This document shows positions 6,349 to 15,238 of a stretch of DNA of 64,000 bases, one piece after another (position 1 is the first letter of the stretch; the number at the start of each line of letters is the position of its first letter). Both the position numbers and the translations under genes were made by a program. Location: NCBI GenBank assembly GCA_046538945.1, contig JBKHHW010000001.1:1-64000 (forward strand), written 5' to 3'. Source of the DNA: JAEZKC01 sp046538945 (GTDB taxonomy: Bacteria; Fibrobacterota; Chitinivibrionia; Chitinivibrionales; Chitinispirillaceae). The notes under the pieces were generated by a model. That model ran no database searches. It had not been told where the DNA came from and saw nothing but the letters and a program-made list of their open reading frames with translations.

Positions 6349-8540
6349 GTCAGAAAACCAAAGCCCCTTTTTTTGACCGGGAGTTGAGACAGAATCTCAA
6401 AAGTCCGGGGAAGAACGCACCCACAATTGCCCTCACCGGCAATCCCAACAGTGGAAAAACCTCCCTTTTCAACCACCTCACCGGTTCCCATCAGCACGTC
6501 GGCAACTGGAGCGGTGTCACGGTGGAGGTCAAAGTCGGAAAAGTAAACCAAGGGGAGATCAGCACCACCATGGCCGATCTGCCGGGTATCTACTCCCTGA
6601 GCGCCGGTTCCATGGATGAACGGGTGGCGCGTGACTACATTCTCCAGGAAAATCCTGATGTGGTGATAAACGTAGTCGATGCAACTAATCTGGAACGCAA
6701 TCTTTACCTCACGGTTCAGCTTATGGAAATCGGGGTACGGCCGCTACTTGCATTCAACATGTGGGATGAGGTTCAGGCGAAGGGCATCCGTATCGACACC
6801 AAACACTTTTCCGAGCTGCTTGATCTTCCGATAGTCACCACGGTGGGAAAAACAGGAACAAACGCATCAGTGCTGGTCAACAAAGCATTCTCCATGTACG
6901 AAAGCGGTGCAACCTCCTACACCAAGCCGCTGCACCACCTGCCATCGGAGATCGAACAAGGTATCGACGAACTGGAAAGCAGTCCCGTTCTGCAAAAGTG
7001 CGGATTGCCCGTACGCTGGACAGCGCTCAAACTTCTGGAAAACGATTCACAGGTAAAGGAACTTCTCTACTCTGTTCCCGGTGGAAAAGAAGTCATGGCT
7101 CAGGCCAGCCAGATTTCTCTGAAAATTCAGGATATCATGGGTGAAGATACTGAAAGCCTGATCGCGGAAGCCCGTTATGGTTTCATAGCCGGAGCCATAC
7201 GCGAAACAGTGAAGAAGAGTCTGTCCAACCGAGTGGAGGTTTCCGACCAGATCGACAGAGTTGTGACTCATCCGGTCTGGGCGTACCCGCTTTTCCTTCT
7301 GTTCATGTGGTTTCTTTTCCAGGCCACATTTTCCCTGGGGCAGTACCCCATGAACTGGATCGAGCACCTTGTATCCGGCCTCGGTACCCTGTTCAGTAAC
7401 ACCCTGCCCGATGGAGTTCTCAAGGATCTGGTGATTGACGGAATTCTTCAGGGAGTGGGAGGGGTGGCTGTGTTTCTCCCCAACATTCTGATTCTCTTTT
7501 TTGGCATCTCCATAATGGAGGACAGCGGCTACATGGCCAGAGCTGCCTTTATCATGGATAAAGTGATGCACAAAGTCGGCCTTCATGGAAAAAGCTTTAT
7601 ACCGATGATAATGGGACTGGGCTGCAATGTCCCGGCAATCATGGCTGCACGCACCCTCGAGTCGCCTCGGGACAGGATCAAAACCATTCTTCTCGCCCCG
7701 CTCATAAGCTGCTCGGCGCGTCTGCCGGTCTACGTTCTCTTTGCGGGCGCATTATTCCCCAATCAGGCGGGAAACGTGGTGTTTCTGTTCCAGTTTGTCC
7801 TGGGAACGCTGATATTTTTCGGGCTTGCCTGGGTTTTCAAACACACTCTTTTCAAAGGAGATGATTATCCTTTTGTCATGGAACTTCCCCCCTATCGCCT
7901 GCCTACCATGAAAAGTGTGCTGATACACATGTGGCAGAGAGCGGAGCACTATCTGAAGAAAATGGGCGGAGTGGTACTTGTCTTCTCCATCCTGATATGG
8001 GCACTGAGCAAGTACCCTGTTGACCAGAAGGCACTCTCCACTTACGAAGAAAAAATTACTGCAGTGGAATCGATGCAGCTTTCCACCGGGGATCGGGAAC
8101 GAAGAATAGACCAGCTTGAATCTGCCCGCAAATCCGAACTTCTGAAATACTCCTATATCGGGCGCATGGGAACACTTCTGGAACCGGTTGTAAAACCTCT
8201 CGGATTTGACTGGAAGGGGGCAGTTGCTCTGAGCACCGGATTTGTGGCCAAGGAGATGGTAGTGGGTACCATGGGGGTTCTCTACAATGTGGGAGATGAG
8301 GTGGAGGAGGGAAACGAGGAACTTCGCTCAGCGATTGCCTCCAACTTCTCTCCTCTGGCGGGTATCAGCTTTCTGGTGTTTGTTCTTCTGTACACTCCCT
8401 GCATTGTGGCATTGATAACAGTCATACGGGAGTTGAAAAGTGTCAAATGGTCGGTATTTTCACTTGTTTACCAGCTGGGAATCGCCTACGGAGCATCGCT
8501 GATGGTATTTCAGGTGGGGAAGCTTTTAGGACTGGAGTAA
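6345..8540 (+). CDS. feoB: Ferrous iron transporter FeoB
   Basis: A 731-residue FeoB: a GTPase head followed by a polytopic membrane part. G1 is GNPNSGKTS (about 32-40), G3 is DLPGIYSL and G4 is NMWDE; the membrane core has the two Gate-type regions, including the GCNVPAIMAARTL and YTPCIVALIT Cys-containing segments. GTG start with GGAGG upstream. It imports Fe2+, important under anoxic conditions. A Fur-box-like palindrome lies at codons 14-19. The 7-residue-plus N-terminal extension before the GTPase is short and ordinary. Confidence 0.96.
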   Translation: MSQKTKAPFFDRELRQNLKSPGKNAPTIALTGNPNSGKTSLFNHLTGSHQHVGNWSGVTVEVKVGKVNQGEISTTMADLPGIYSLSAGSMDERVARDYILQENPDVVINVVDATNLERNLYLTVQLMEIGVRPLLAFNMWDEVQAKGIRIDTKHFSELLDLPIVTTVGKTGTNASVLVNKAFSMYESGATSYTKPLHHLPSEIEQGIDELESSPVLQKCGLPVRWTALKLLENDSQVKELLYSVPGGKEVMAQASQISLKIQDIMGEDTESLIAEARYGFIAGAIRETVKKSLSNRVEVSDQIDRVVTHPVWAYPLFLLFMWFLFQATFSLGQYPMNWIEHLVSGLGTLFSNTLPDGVLKDLVIDGILQGVGGVAVFLPNILILFFGISIMEDSGYMARAAFIMDKVMHKVGLHGKSFIPMIMGLGCNVPAIMAARTLESPRDRIKTILLAPLISCSARLPVYVLFAGALFPNQAGNVVFLFQFVLGTLIFFGLAWVFKHTLFKGDDYPFVMELPPYRLPTMKSVLIHMWQRAEHYLKKMGGVVLVFSILIWALSKYPVDQKALSTYEEKITAVESMQLSTGDRERRIDQLESARKSELLKYSYIGRMGTLLEPVVKPLGFDWKGAVALSTGFVAKEMVVGTMGVLYNVGDEVEEGNEELRSAIASNFSPLAGISFLVFVLLYTPCIVALITVIRELKSVKWSVFSLVYQLGIAYGASLMVFQVGKLLGLE
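6384..6400. promoter_or_regulatory. Second copy of the Fur-box-like palindrome, inside feoB
   Basis: TTGAGAC-AGA-ATCTCAA matches the operator at 4864-4880 at 15 of 17 positions and is still an almost perfect inverted repeat, although it lies within feoB coding sequence encoding ELRQNL. An intragenic repressor site acting as a roadblock is possible; chance is not excluded. Confidence 0.45.
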
Positions 8541-8543
8541 GGG

Positions 8544-8687
8544 ATGTGGCAGAGTATTGTAGTAGGGATCATAGTAGCCCTGGCTGCCGGAGGGGCGGCA
8601 ATAATAGTGTGGAAAAGTGTCAGGGACAAAAGTGGATGCGAGGGGTGCAGAGGAGATTGCGGGAAGTGCGGTATGAAAGAGGACTGA
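8544..8687 (+). CDS. FeoB-associated Cys-rich membrane protein
   Basis: A 47-residue protein beginning 4 bases after the feoB stop. It has one N-terminal membrane helix (IVVGIIVALAAGGAAIIVW) followed by a short basic linker and a cytoplasmic-type cysteine cluster, SGCEGCRGDCGKCG, with five cysteines in 13 residues. This matches the small FeoB-associated Cys-rich proteins (FeoC-like position, PF12669 type) found after feoB in many anaerobes; a role in metal handling at the transporter is inferred. GGAG lies just upstream, within the end of feoB. Confidence 0.8.
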   Translation: MWQSIVVGIIVALAAGGAAIIVWKSVRDKSGCEGCRGDCGKCGMKED

Positions 8688-8735
8688 GCTCCCGGAAGCA
8701 CACCTTTAGGAACAACTCTGTACTATTTTGAATAT

Positions 8736-8782
8736 GCCGGCTATAAGATCCGGACGGGGGTATCCAAATAGCCGGCCCCCGT
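8736..8782 (+). terminator. Structured element after the feo operon
   Basis: A 9-bp perfect repeat (GCCGGCTAT 8736-8744, ATAGCCGGC 8768-8776) is interlocked with ACGGGGG (8754-8760) and CCCCCGT (8776-8782). The second pairing joins the first loop to sequence just downstream, an H-type pseudoknot arrangement. A pyrimidine-rich stretch follows. It probably ends the feo transcript, but there is no long T run. Confidence 0.5.
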
Positions 8783-8958
8783 TCCTTCTCCATTTTCTGT
8801 TTATCGGCTGATCGTTTTCCAACAGATCCTCTCACTCATTCTCTCCAATACAAAGCGGTGATTTAGTATATTACTACTTCCAAAAATCGTACTACGATTC
8901 CATTTATACCAAAGCGGGTGAACTTCACCCGATCACGTTGCCGTGCCGAGGTAGTGTA

Positions 8959-10620
8959 ATGACGCCAAAACGCAGCTTTTTCAGCTCCGACCTCTTCAAT
9001 TATGCCCTTCTGATTTTTATGGGTATCTGGTTTTTTATCCCTTTTCTGGGAAAAGTACATCTCTTCGACTGGGATGAGGCAAATTTCGCCGAAGCGGCCA
9101 GAGAGATGATCGAAACAGGTAATTTCATGCGGGTCACCATTAATTATGAGCCATTCTGGGAAAAACCGCCACTTTTCTTCTGGTTTCAGTCCATCTCAAT
9201 GAATATGTTCGGTGTGAACGAGTTTGCGGCCCGTTTGCCCAATGCTGTTTTCGGTATTCTGACACTGATCCTCGTCTACAGTATAGGAAAGAAGCTCTAC
9301 GACAAAAAATTCGGACTTCTCTGGGCAGGTGCATTCATAGGCTCCTTCCTTCCCCATTTCTTCTTTAAAAGCGGAATCATAGATCCAGTTTTCAACTTCT
9401 TCATTTTTCTGGGATACACCTTTATTGCTTTCGCCATCCATTCCCAAAAGAGCAGAAACAAGCTTCTGCTTTACACTGGAGCAGGTGTAATGACCGGTTT
9501 GGCGATTCTCACCAAAGGACCGGTCGCATTTCTCTTAATAGCGTTGTCCGTAGGCATTTTCTGGATTTTGAATCATAAACAGAGAGTTATCAGCATCAAA
9601 GAAATTATCGTTTACGGTGCAGCAATGTGCCTGACTGCGGGAATATTCTACGGAACCGAAACACTCATACACGGCACCTGGTTCATAGAGGAATTCATCA
9701 GATACCAGATCCGTCTTTTCAGGACAGGGGATGCCGGTCATGGGAGACCGTTTTATTTTCATTTAGTGATAATCCTTTTCGGTTGTTTTCCCGCCTCATT
9801 TTTTGCAATCCGCTCCTTTTTTAAAAGAACTGAAGAGCTGCCGATACAGAAGCTTTACAACAAACTGATGATTATTCTGTTTCTTGTGGTGCTCATACTC
9901 TTCTCCATCGTTAAAACAAAAACAGTTCTCTACTCATCGCTTACGTATTTCCCGGTCACGTTTCTTGCCGCACTGCATCTGCACGGACTTCTAAACCGTA
10001 AGCTTGCCTGGAAAAAGCACCTGGGAACAGCCCTGATCATATTTTCAGTACTGATCGGGGTTATCATCACAGCTTTTCCCATTCTGCTCTATAACAAGGA
10101 AGCAATCATTCCTCTGATCAACGATAAATTCGCCGCAGCCAATCTACAGCGTCCTGTACAGTGGTCAGGATATGAGTTTCTGCTGGGTGTTTTCTACCTT
10201 TTAGCTCTGCTTGTCAGTTTCATTCTCATAAACCGTCAGAAGTTCAAAGCTGGCATCATCTCCTTTTTCGCGTCAAGCGCTCTATGCCTTCAGATATTCA
10301 TGTATATCTTCACACCAAAAATTGAACAGTATACCCAGGGCGGTCCGATAGAGTTCTTCAAGGAGAAAGCGGGTAAGGATGTCTACGCCAGAACTCTTTT
10401 CAAAAGTTACACGGATATGTTCTACAGCCGCATAAAAATCTCCGACAACCCCAAAAGCAGGGACAAGGAGTGGCTCCTGACAGGCGCTATTGACAAGCCA
10501 GCTTATTTTGTTGCGAGAATGCATCAGAGCAAGAGTTTGGAGAACAAGTACCCTGATCTGGAAAGAATCAAGGAAGAGTACGGTTTTGTTTATTACGTGC
10601 GCAAGCCGCATAAACAGTGA
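8959..10620 (+). CDS. ArnT/GT39-type membrane glycosyltransferase
   Basis: A 553-residue polytopic protein of the ArnT/PMT (GT-C) superfamily. The first membrane helix is followed by FDWDEANFAEAAREM, the luminal/periplasmic Asp-Glu motif that serves catalysis in this family, and then WEKPPLFFW and AARLPNAVFG, which are typical of ArnT-like enzymes. Such proteins move a sugar from a lipid (polyprenyl) phosphate to lipid A, a glycan or a protein on the outer face of the inner membrane. ATG 8959 has GAGG upstream; TTG 8938 is a weaker alternative. The acceptor cannot be told. GT2 and PAP2 genes nearby could supply and recycle the lipid carrier. Confidence 0.85.
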   Translation: MTPKRSFFSSDLFNYALLIFMGIWFFIPFLGKVHLFDWDEANFAEAAREMIETGNFMRVTINYEPFWEKPPLFFWFQSISMNMFGVNEFAARLPNAVFGILTLILVYSIGKKLYDKKFGLLWAGAFIGSFLPHFFFKSGIIDPVFNFFIFLGYTFIAFAIHSQKSRNKLLLYTGAGVMTGLAILTKGPVAFLLIALSVGIFWILNHKQRVISIKEIIVYGAAMCLTAGIFYGTETLIHGTWFIEEFIRYQIRLFRTGDAGHGRPFYFHLVIILFGCFPASFFAIRSFFKRTEELPIQKLYNKLMIILFLVVLILFSIVKTKTVLYSSLTYFPVTFLAALHLHGLLNRKLAWKKHLGTALIIFSVLIGVIITAFPILLYNKEAIIPLINDKFAAANLQRPVQWSGYEFLLGVFYLLALLVSFILINRQKFKAGIISFFASSALCLQIFMYIFTPKIEQYTQGGPIEFFKEKAGKDVYARTLFKSYTDMFYSRIKISDNPKSRDKEWLLTGAIDKPAYFVARMHQSKSLENKYPDLERIKEEYGFVYYVRKPHKQ

Positions 10621-10829
10621 TTCAGACCAGGACTGTAGAGCCTCAGCCGAAAAAATCATGCTATATTTCAGGATTGAACAGATAATTGAAAAATTAGAAA
10701 CGCAGTTTACAGGTCAGCTCTGCGGCAGATGAAAAATCCAAATCAGCGGTCAATACTTCTGTACTGAAAGAGTTACAATGAAGTGTAAAGGGAAGTATGT
10801 AACCCCCGGAAGCGCTTGTGAAAAATCAC

Positions 10830-11621
10830 CTACGCCTCCACCTTCTCTTCTACTTTTTCTACTTCCGCCACACTCTCCCCTACCCTGTATAACTCAGAAC
10901 CAATCACCCCCGCCTTGTCCAACGCATATCTGGCGGTAACCCTCAATACCCCCAGCCCGTATTTCATGCTGCGCCAGAAATTTATGGACGATGCATCCTT
11001 GAAGTACTTGGTGGGGCAGGTCACTTCCGCAATCTGATAACCGGCATGGAATATCTGACTGATCATCTCGTTATCGAAGACAAAATCATCCGAGTTAGCC
11101 TGGTAGTTTATCCTCCTCAACACCTCAGCGGAAAAAGCGCGGTATCCGGTATGATATTCCGAAAGCTTCTGATTCATGAAAAGATTCTGAGCGAAAGTCA
11201 GTATCCGGTTCGCCACATATTTGTAGAATGGCATTCCGCCCAGCAGCGCGCCCTTTCCAAGTATTCTCGATCCGAACACAACATGGTAGAGTTCATTTCC
11301 GATTATGCTGGCCATAGCAGTGATCAGCTTGGGAGTGTACTGATAGTCAGGGTGAAGCATGATCACAATATCCGCACCCAGAGAGAGAGCCTTGTCGTAG
11401 CAGGTTTTCTGGTTACCCCCGTATCCGCGGTTCTTCTGGTGAGTGATCACATGACCCACTCCGATTTTTCTGGCCAGAGCTGCCGTATGATCCTTACTTG
11501 CATCATCAACCAGAATCACCTCATCCACAATCTCAAAAGGTATTTCATTGTAGGTCTTCTCAAGCGTGAGCTCCGCGTTGTATGCAGGAAGAACAACCAC
11601 CACCTTCTTGCCGTTTATCAT
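10830..11621 (-). CDS. GT2 glycosyltransferase, DPM1/polyprenyl-phosphate sugar synthase type
   Basis: A 263-residue soluble GT-A enzyme. Motifs seen are VVLPAYNAE at the N-terminus, ILVDDASKD for nucleotide binding, LHPDYQY in the metal-binding position and EYHTGYRAF in the acceptor region. This set fits enzymes that load a sugar on polyprenyl phosphate, without the C-terminal membrane helices of some relatives. The tail is Glu-Val-rich. It overlaps the upstream PAP2 gene by 4 bases, so the two are an operon, and the nearby GT39 enzyme is a plausible user of the product. Confidence 0.85.
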   Translation of the reverse strand: MINGKKVVVVLPAYNAELTLEKTYNEIPFEIVDEVILVDDASKDHTAALARKIGVGHVITHQKNRGYGGNQKTCYDKALSLGADIVIMLHPDYQYTPKLITAMASIIGNELYHVVFGSRILGKGALLGGMPFYKYVANRILTFAQNLFMNQKLSEYHTGYRAFSAEVLRRINYQANSDDFVFDNEMISQIFHAGYQIAEVTCPTKYFKDASSINFWRSMKYGLGVLRVTARYALDKAGVIGSELYRVGESVAEVEKVEEKVEA

Positions 11622-12268
11622 AGCCCCAGCCTACCTCTCCTGGGAATATGCCCCAGACGGGTGCAGGTATAAAGAACAATCCAAACAGTGAACGTTCCCA
11701 AAACCGCACCACCCAGAGTATCAAGAGGAAAATGCACTCCCATATACACTCTGGAATAGGCAACCAGGGCCGCAACCACAAAGGAAAGCCAGAACCAACC
11801 TCCGAAAAAGTATACCAGTATCGCTGCACCAGTAAAGGCGGTAGCGGTATGCCCGGACGGAAATGCATGATATCTCAGCTCCGGACCCACAATATGCACC
11901 ACTATAGAATCAAAATAAGCTTCATCGGGAAAATTATCCGGGGCTGCCTCCGCCCCGCGGGGCAGACAGGGATTCTGTTCGAAATAGGCTACAGGCCGTG
12001 GACGGTCTATCTGACGCTTTAAAACAGAAATCGCTATTCCACTGGCGACAGAAGCGATCACGGCACATATCAGCGCTTTTCGAATATAGGTACGAGGCAC
12101 CTTTTTAAGCACGATTCCCATCACAAGCGGTGCAACTACCCACCCGGTGCCGCCCTGAGTCACAAACCAGAAAAACCAGTCGAAAAAAGGCGTATGATGG
12201 GAATTGAGAAATACAAAAAGCTGCTGATCGAAAGCCAGAAGTGAATCAAACATGGAAGTAAAGTACAT
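11618..12268 (-). CDS. PAP2 family membrane phosphatase
   Basis: A 216-residue protein with about six membrane helices and the three-part acid phosphatase signature: KRQIDRPRP, PSGHTATAF and SRVYMGVHFPLD. Members dephosphorylate lipid phosphates such as undecaprenyl diphosphate or lipid A phosphate. An unusual Cys/Pro-rich insertion (about residues 100-125) separates the first two motifs. Its stop overlaps the GT2 start (4 bases), which supports a shared job in polyprenyl-linked sugar metabolism. No clear ribosome site precedes the ATG; ATG at 12253 is an alternative. Confidence 0.88.
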   Translation of the reverse strand: MYFTSMFDSLLAFDQQLFVFLNSHHTPFFDWFFWFVTQGGTGWVVAPLVMGIVLKKVPRTYIRKALICAVIASVASGIAISVLKRQIDRPRPVAYFEQNPCLPRGAEAAPDNFPDEAYFDSIVVHIVGPELRYHAFPSGHTATAFTGAAILVYFFGGWFWLSFVVAALVAYSRVYMGVHFPLDTLGGAVLGTFTVWIVLYTCTRLGHIPRRGRLGL

Positions 12269-12307
12269 TATTCACACCCGGGGAGCAATCGGCAATTCAG
12301 ATAGGTC

Positions 12308-12336
12308 CCGGAGGTGAGCTATAAATTCACCTCCGG
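12308..12336 (-). terminator. Hairpin downstream of proS
   Basis: A perfect 10-bp stem (CCGGAGGTGA 12308-12317, TCACCTCCGG 12327-12336) with a 9-base loop lies 24 bases after the proS stop. There is no T run on the minus strand, so it could be a factor-aided stop or RNA-stabilising structure. The left arm also contains GGAGGTGA. Confidence 0.5.
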
Positions 12337-12359
12337 ATTCCCTTTCCGCCGCACACCTC

Positions 12360-13886
12360 TCAATACGCCTTCGCAAACACAACGCGTCTCTCAGATGGTT
12401 CCCCCGTGATCACACACTTGCCGCTTTCCTGAGGGCCATCGAAGGGAACACAACGAATAGTGACATTCAGATCACTTTTGATCTTTTCCTCCACCTCGGC
12501 GCTCCCGTTCCAGTGGCTCAGCGCAAAACCGCCGTGAATTTCCGGTTTGTCACTGTTCTGCGGAGTGAAGAAATCGTAGAACTCTTCCCTGGTATCGATC
12601 TTTCTGAGATGGCTGTCCCTGAACTCCTTCGCCCTTTTGAACATAGCATCCTGGATTTCATCCAAAACACCTGCCACCTTCCCAACAAACTCTTCCCTGG
12701 GAGAACCATACCGTTCCTTGCGGCTCTTGTCACGCCTTCCCACAAAAACAGAATCAGATGACATGTCTCGAGGACCTATTTCAAGATAGATGGGTATGCC
12801 CTTTTTGATCCATGACCATACCTTCTCACCGCCGCGCATCTCTCTTTTATCCACTTCCACTTCCAGCGGCCGCCCATGATACTGCACGCTTCTGAGCTGG
12901 GCTGCCACCTTGTCACAATATTCAAGAACCTCGGCCGCGGTTTCATCCCCATGAATGACCGGGAGAATCGCAACGTGGGAAGGTGCCAGTCTCGGAGGCA
13001 GCAAGAGCCCGTCATCGTCACCATGAGTCATGATAAGCCCACCTATAAGACGGGTTGAAACACCCCAACTGGTGGTCCAGGCGAATTCCTCTTTGCCGCT
13101 TGAATCAAGAAATTTGATATTGGAAGCTTTGGAGAAATTCTGTCCCAGAAAATGCGATGTACCAGCCTGAAGCGCTTTGCGGTCCTGCATCATCGATTCG
13201 ATACAGTAGGTCGACACCGCGCCGGGGAACCTTTCCGACGCGGTCTTCTCACCCGTGATTACAGGCATTGCCATATACTCCTCGGCGAATTGCGCGTACA
13301 CCTTGAGCATAGTCATCGTCTCTTCCCGGGCTTCCTGGGCGGTTGAATGAACCGTGTGCCCCTCCTGCCACAGAAATTCGGCAGTCCTCAGAAACAGACG
13401 TGTTCTCATTTCCCAGCGCACCACATTGGCCCACTGATTTATCAGCAGAGGAAGATCACGGTAGGACTGAACCCATTTGGCAAACATGGCACCGATAATC
13501 GTCTCCGATGTGGGACGGACGATTAGAGGTTCCTCAAGCTCGCCGGCCGGAACAAGCTTTCCGTTTTCTCCGGCTTCCAGGCGGTGATGAGTGACAACCG
13601 CACACTCCTTTGCAAACCCCTCGACGTGCTCGGCCTCTTTCTCCAGAAAACTTTTGGGGATGAAAAGGGGGAAATAGGCATTTTTATGCCCTGTCGCTTT
13701 GAACATGCCATCGAGCACCCGCTGAATGTTTTCCCAAAGAGTATACCCCCAGGGTTTGATCACCATACAGCCTCTTACAGGCGAATTTTCGGCAAGATCT
13801 GCGGCTTTTATGACTTGCTGATACCACTCCGGATAATCCTCCTCACGGGTGGGGGAAACAGCGTTCATGGGACCTTTCTTTGCCAT
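12360..13886 (-). CDS. proS: Prolyl-tRNA synthetase, archaeal/eukaryotic type
   Basis: A 508-residue class II synthetase that charges tRNA-Pro. It is of the short archaeal/eukaryotic-like form: it lacks the editing insertion of the long bacterial enzyme, has the class II motif regions RPTSETIIGAMFAKW and VVRWEMRTRLFLRTAEFLWQ, an anticodon-binding domain after about residue 300 and a C-terminal extension ending in Tyr, as in that group. AAAGGAGAT lies 9 bases before the ATG. It is monocistronic, with a hairpin downstream. Confidence 0.93.
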   Translation of the reverse strand: MAKKGPMNAVSPTREEDYPEWYQQVIKAADLAENSPVRGCMVIKPWGYTLWENIQRVLDGMFKATGHKNAYFPLFIPKSFLEKEAEHVEGFAKECAVVTHHRLEAGENGKLVPAGELEEPLIVRPTSETIIGAMFAKWVQSYRDLPLLINQWANVVRWEMRTRLFLRTAEFLWQEGHTVHSTAQEAREETMTMLKVYAQFAEEYMAMPVITGEKTASERFPGAVSTYCIESMMQDRKALQAGTSHFLGQNFSKASNIKFLDSSGKEEFAWTTSWGVSTRLIGGLIMTHGDDDGLLLPPRLAPSHVAILPVIHGDETAAEVLEYCDKVAAQLRSVQYHGRPLEVEVDKREMRGGEKVWSWIKKGIPIYLEIGPRDMSSDSVFVGRRDKSRKERYGSPREEFVGKVAGVLDEIQDAMFKRAKEFRDSHLRKIDTREEFYDFFTPQNSDKPEIHGGFALSHWNGSAEVEEKIKSDLNVTIRCVPFDGPQESGKCVITGEPSERRVVFAKAY

Positions 13887-14022
13887 TTCTCTATCTCCTT
13901 TTCTCGTTTCTTTCGGATAAGAGTGAAATATAAAAGATGCAGGACCGAAACGGGAAGATTAGTAGGCAAGGAGTTTACTTGAATTGCTGCTCAAAGAAGG
14001 TGAGTTGAAGGGAACATAAATA

Positions 14023-14046
14023 GCTGCCATCGTTCTCAATGACAGC
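14023..14046 (-). terminator. Probable terminator of the lysA-purH unit
   Basis: On the minus strand an 8-bp stem GCTGTCAT/ATGGCAGC (one G-U pair) with an 8-base loop lies just after the transformylase stop and is followed by TATTTATG. The T content is moderate. Confidence 0.5.
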
Positions 14047-14057
14047 CACTTAAGAAA

Positions 14058-15227
14058 TCAATGATGGAACAGCCTTACAGAGGAAAAAGCCATGACCATG
14101 CCGTACTCATTGCAGGATTCAACCACAGCATCATCCCGAACCGACCCTCCCGGCTGCACTATGTATTTAACACCGCTCTGCTGAGCTCTGTCGACATTGT
14201 CCCTGAACGGAAAGAACGCATCTGAAGCAAGCGACACACCGTCAAGCAGGTTAAGCCACTCCCTCTTTTCGTGGTAGGAAAGACGCTCCGGTTCCTGAGT
14301 AAAATTTTGCTGCCAGGCATACTGCTCCGCGGGAGAGAGATGGTCTTCCAAAAACTGGTCTACGGCGTTATCCCTCTCCGGCCGCTTTATCCCCTCTCTG
14401 AACTGCAGACCCAGAACACGAGGGTGCTGACGCAGAAACCAGCGGTCGGCCTTGGATGCGGCAAGACGGGTACAGTGGATGCGCGACTGCTGACCTGCCC
14501 CAACCCCTATTACCTGCCCTCCCAGAGCAAAGCAGACAGAGTTGGACTGAGTGTACTTCAGAGTGATCTGTGCAAGAATCAGATCCCGTTTGGCTTCCTC
14601 GGTAAAGGAACGATTCTCAGTTACCACATGCGAAAAAGTTTCTTCACCCAGTTCAACCACGTTACGCTTCTGCTCAAAACAGATTCCGTAGACATCTCTG
14701 GTTTCACTTTCTGAAGGTGTGTAGGAAGAATCGACCTGAAGAATCGCATATCCGCCCTTTTTCTTGGCTTTCAGAATCTCCAGAGCATCCTCATCGTATG
14801 CCGGAGCAATCACTCCGTCAGACACTTCCTTTTTAAGAAGAAGAGCGGCACTCCTGTCTACTTTGTCACTGAAGGCAGCCCAGTCCCCGAAAGAGGAGAC
14901 GCGATCGGCACCACGAGCCCTCGCATAAGCCGCTGCAACGGGCGAAAGTTCGAGATCCTCGACAAAGCAGGCCTTCTTCAGCTCCCTGGTAAGCGGAACT
15001 GCAACGGCTGCACCCGCGGGGCTAACATGCTTGAAAGATGCAGCAGCCGGAAGCTTCAGCTGCTGCCGCAGCTCTTTCACCAGCTGCCAGGAATTCAGTG
15101 CATCCAGAAGGTTTATATACCCCGGCCTGCCGTTAAGAACGGTGATGGGAAGTTCACCCTCCTGGGCATAAATCCGGGCCGGTGCCTGATGAGGATTGCA
15201 GCCATAACGCAACGCCAGCTCTTTCAT
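14058..15227 (-). CDS. AICAR transformylase (stand-alone PurH formyltransferase domain)
   Basis: A 389-residue protein that carries only the AICAR formyltransferase half of PurH (formylation of AICAR to FAICAR with formyl-tetrahydrofolate). It begins MKELALRYGCNPHQ and contains SFKHVSPAGAAVA (Lys-His catalytic pair), YTQSNSVCFA and QPGGSVRDDAVV. The N-terminal MGS-like IMP cyclohydrolase domain of bifunctional PurH is absent; that step must be done elsewhere. I use ATG 15227 because AGGAG is 8 bases upstream; ATG 15233 is too close. Only a few bases separate it from lysA. Confidence 0.9.
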   Translation of the reverse strand: MKELALRYGCNPHQAPARIYAQEGELPITVLNGRPGYINLLDALNSWQLVKELRQQLKLPAAASFKHVSPAGAAVAVPLTRELKKACFVEDLELSPVAAAYARARGADRVSSFGDWAAFSDKVDRSAALLLKKEVSDGVIAPAYDEDALEILKAKKKGGYAILQVDSSYTPSESETRDVYGICFEQKRNVVELGEETFSHVVTENRSFTEEAKRDLILAQITLKYTQSNSVCFALGGQVIGVGAGQQSRIHCTRLAASKADRWFLRQHPRVLGLQFREGIKRPERDNAVDQFLEDHLSPAEQYAWQQNFTQEPERLSYHEKREWLNLLDGVSLASDAFFPFRDNVDRAQQSGVKYIVQPGGSVRDDAVVESCNEYGMVMAFSSVRLFHH

Positions 15228-15238
15228 GGTCATATCTC

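Noticed and set aside
14058..15227. A frameshifted or truncated purH pseudogene
   Set aside because: The start, ribosome site and complete transformylase domain are intact, matching known stand-alone forms.
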